Shown here: one piece after another, positions 6,615 to 6,719 of the stretch
Position numbering within the stretch: position 1 is the stretch's first letter
How the letters are laid out: every line of letters starts with the position of its first letter
Made by a program: the position numbers and the translations under genes
Notes under the pieces: model-generated
What the model was told of the DNA's origin: nothing
The model's input: the letters and a program-made list of their open reading frames with translations, nothing else
Database searches by the model: none
From: Eubacteriales Family XIII. Incertae Sedis bacterium
GTDB taxonomy: Bacteria > Bacillota > Clostridia > Peptostreptococcales > Anaerovoracaceae
Length of the DNA: 6,719 bases
Assembly (NCBI GenBank): GCA_031263335.1
Contig: JAISGB010000132.1
Location: forward strand, 1 to 6,719
Direction of reading: 5' to 3'

Positions 6615-6684
6615 CCTCCTTTGCCCATCACTTCATTTTTCATTCCGCCTCCTTTACTCATCACTTCATCCCCTTTTCATTCCG
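6615..6684 (-). repeat. Tandem duplication of the translation-initiation region before the reductase
   Basis: Two adjacent copies, 6615-6647 (33 nt) and 6648-6684 (37 nt), share CGGAATGAAAA, then ATGAAGTGATG, then AAAGGAGG (minus strand). They differ by a GGGG insertion in the upstream copy and two substitutions. Each copy ends in a strong Shine-Dalgarno and contains ATG codons. The downstream copy provides GGAGG 10 nt before ATG 6604; the upstream one provides GGAGG 4 nt before ATG 6643. Read in frame, the GGAGG copies encode KGGG. The choice of start is therefore ambiguous by up to 20 residues. Confidence 0.75.
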
Positions 6685-6719
6685 CTCCGTTCTCGGCGCT
6701 TTCGCTCGGGATGATCGCT
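6661..6719 (-). other. Right-edge sequence, possible 3' end of an upstream gene
   Basis: All three minus-strand frames are open from the window edge until TGA stops at 6677-6679, 6666-6668 and 6661-6663. The frame ending at 6677 reads AIIPSESAENGAE and looks most like a protein C-terminus. If real, the upstream gene would end about 70 nt before the reductase start and belong to the same operon. With so few codons this cannot be confirmed. Confidence 0.2.

Noticed and set aside
1..6719. CRISPR arrays, tRNA or rRNA genes, insertion sequences
   Set aside because: No regularly spaced repeats, no tRNA-like stems with a TTC loop, no transposase frame and no terminal inverted repeats were seen on either strand.

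Overview
The window carries seven genes, all on the minus strand, so transcription runs from high to low coordinates. Six are complete and one is cut by the left edge. Moderately high GC, strong AGGAGG-type ribosome binding sites, a GTG start and a peptidase E-like protein of the clostridial style suggest an anaerobic bacterium, most likely Bacillota (Clostridia-like) or possibly Synergistota. This is inference; there is no rRNA or other phylogenetic marker.

Layout in transcription order: a ketopantoate reductase (PanE/ApbA) family oxidoreductase (6604-5564); an acetyl-CoA hydrolase/4-hydroxybutyrate CoA-transferase family protein (5543-4236); a small VOC-fold protein resembling methylmalonyl-CoA epimerase (4239-3865); an SMP-30/gluconolactonase-like beta-propeller (3750-2785); a thiolase (2760-1543); an alpha/beta hydrolase (1424-609); and, after a 180-nt gap with its own candidate promoter, the N-terminal two thirds of an S51 peptidase E-like protein (428 to the left edge). 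Gaps of about 20 nt (reductase/CoA-transferase and SMP-30/thiolase) and a 4-nt ATGA overlap (CoA-transferase/VOC) argue for co-transcription. Gaps of 114 and 118 nt before the SMP-30 and hydrolase genes hold inverted repeats but no convincing terminator.

The first six genes make biochemical sense as a catabolic cassette. Two candidate lactone or ester hydrolases could open a ring or ester, the NAD(P)H-dependent reductase could interconvert a 2-keto and 2-hydroxy acid, the CoA-transferase could activate the acid, the VOC enzyme could epimerise an acyl-CoA, and the thiolase could cleave a 3-oxoacyl-CoA. The logic parallels the lower beta-ketoadipate route (lactone hydrolysis, CoA transfer, thiolysis), but the enzyme families differ and no substrate can be named. 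There is no transporter or regulator in the window. The active-site residues expected for each family are present, so none of the genes looks decayed.

The points most worth a second look are the composition of this cassette, a tandem duplication that copies the Shine-Dalgarno and start region ahead of the reductase gene, an altered loop beside the catalytic histidine of the thiolase, a perfect palindrome abutting the SMP-30 ribosome binding site, and an out-of-frame ATG with a strong ribosome binding site ahead of the peptidase gene.
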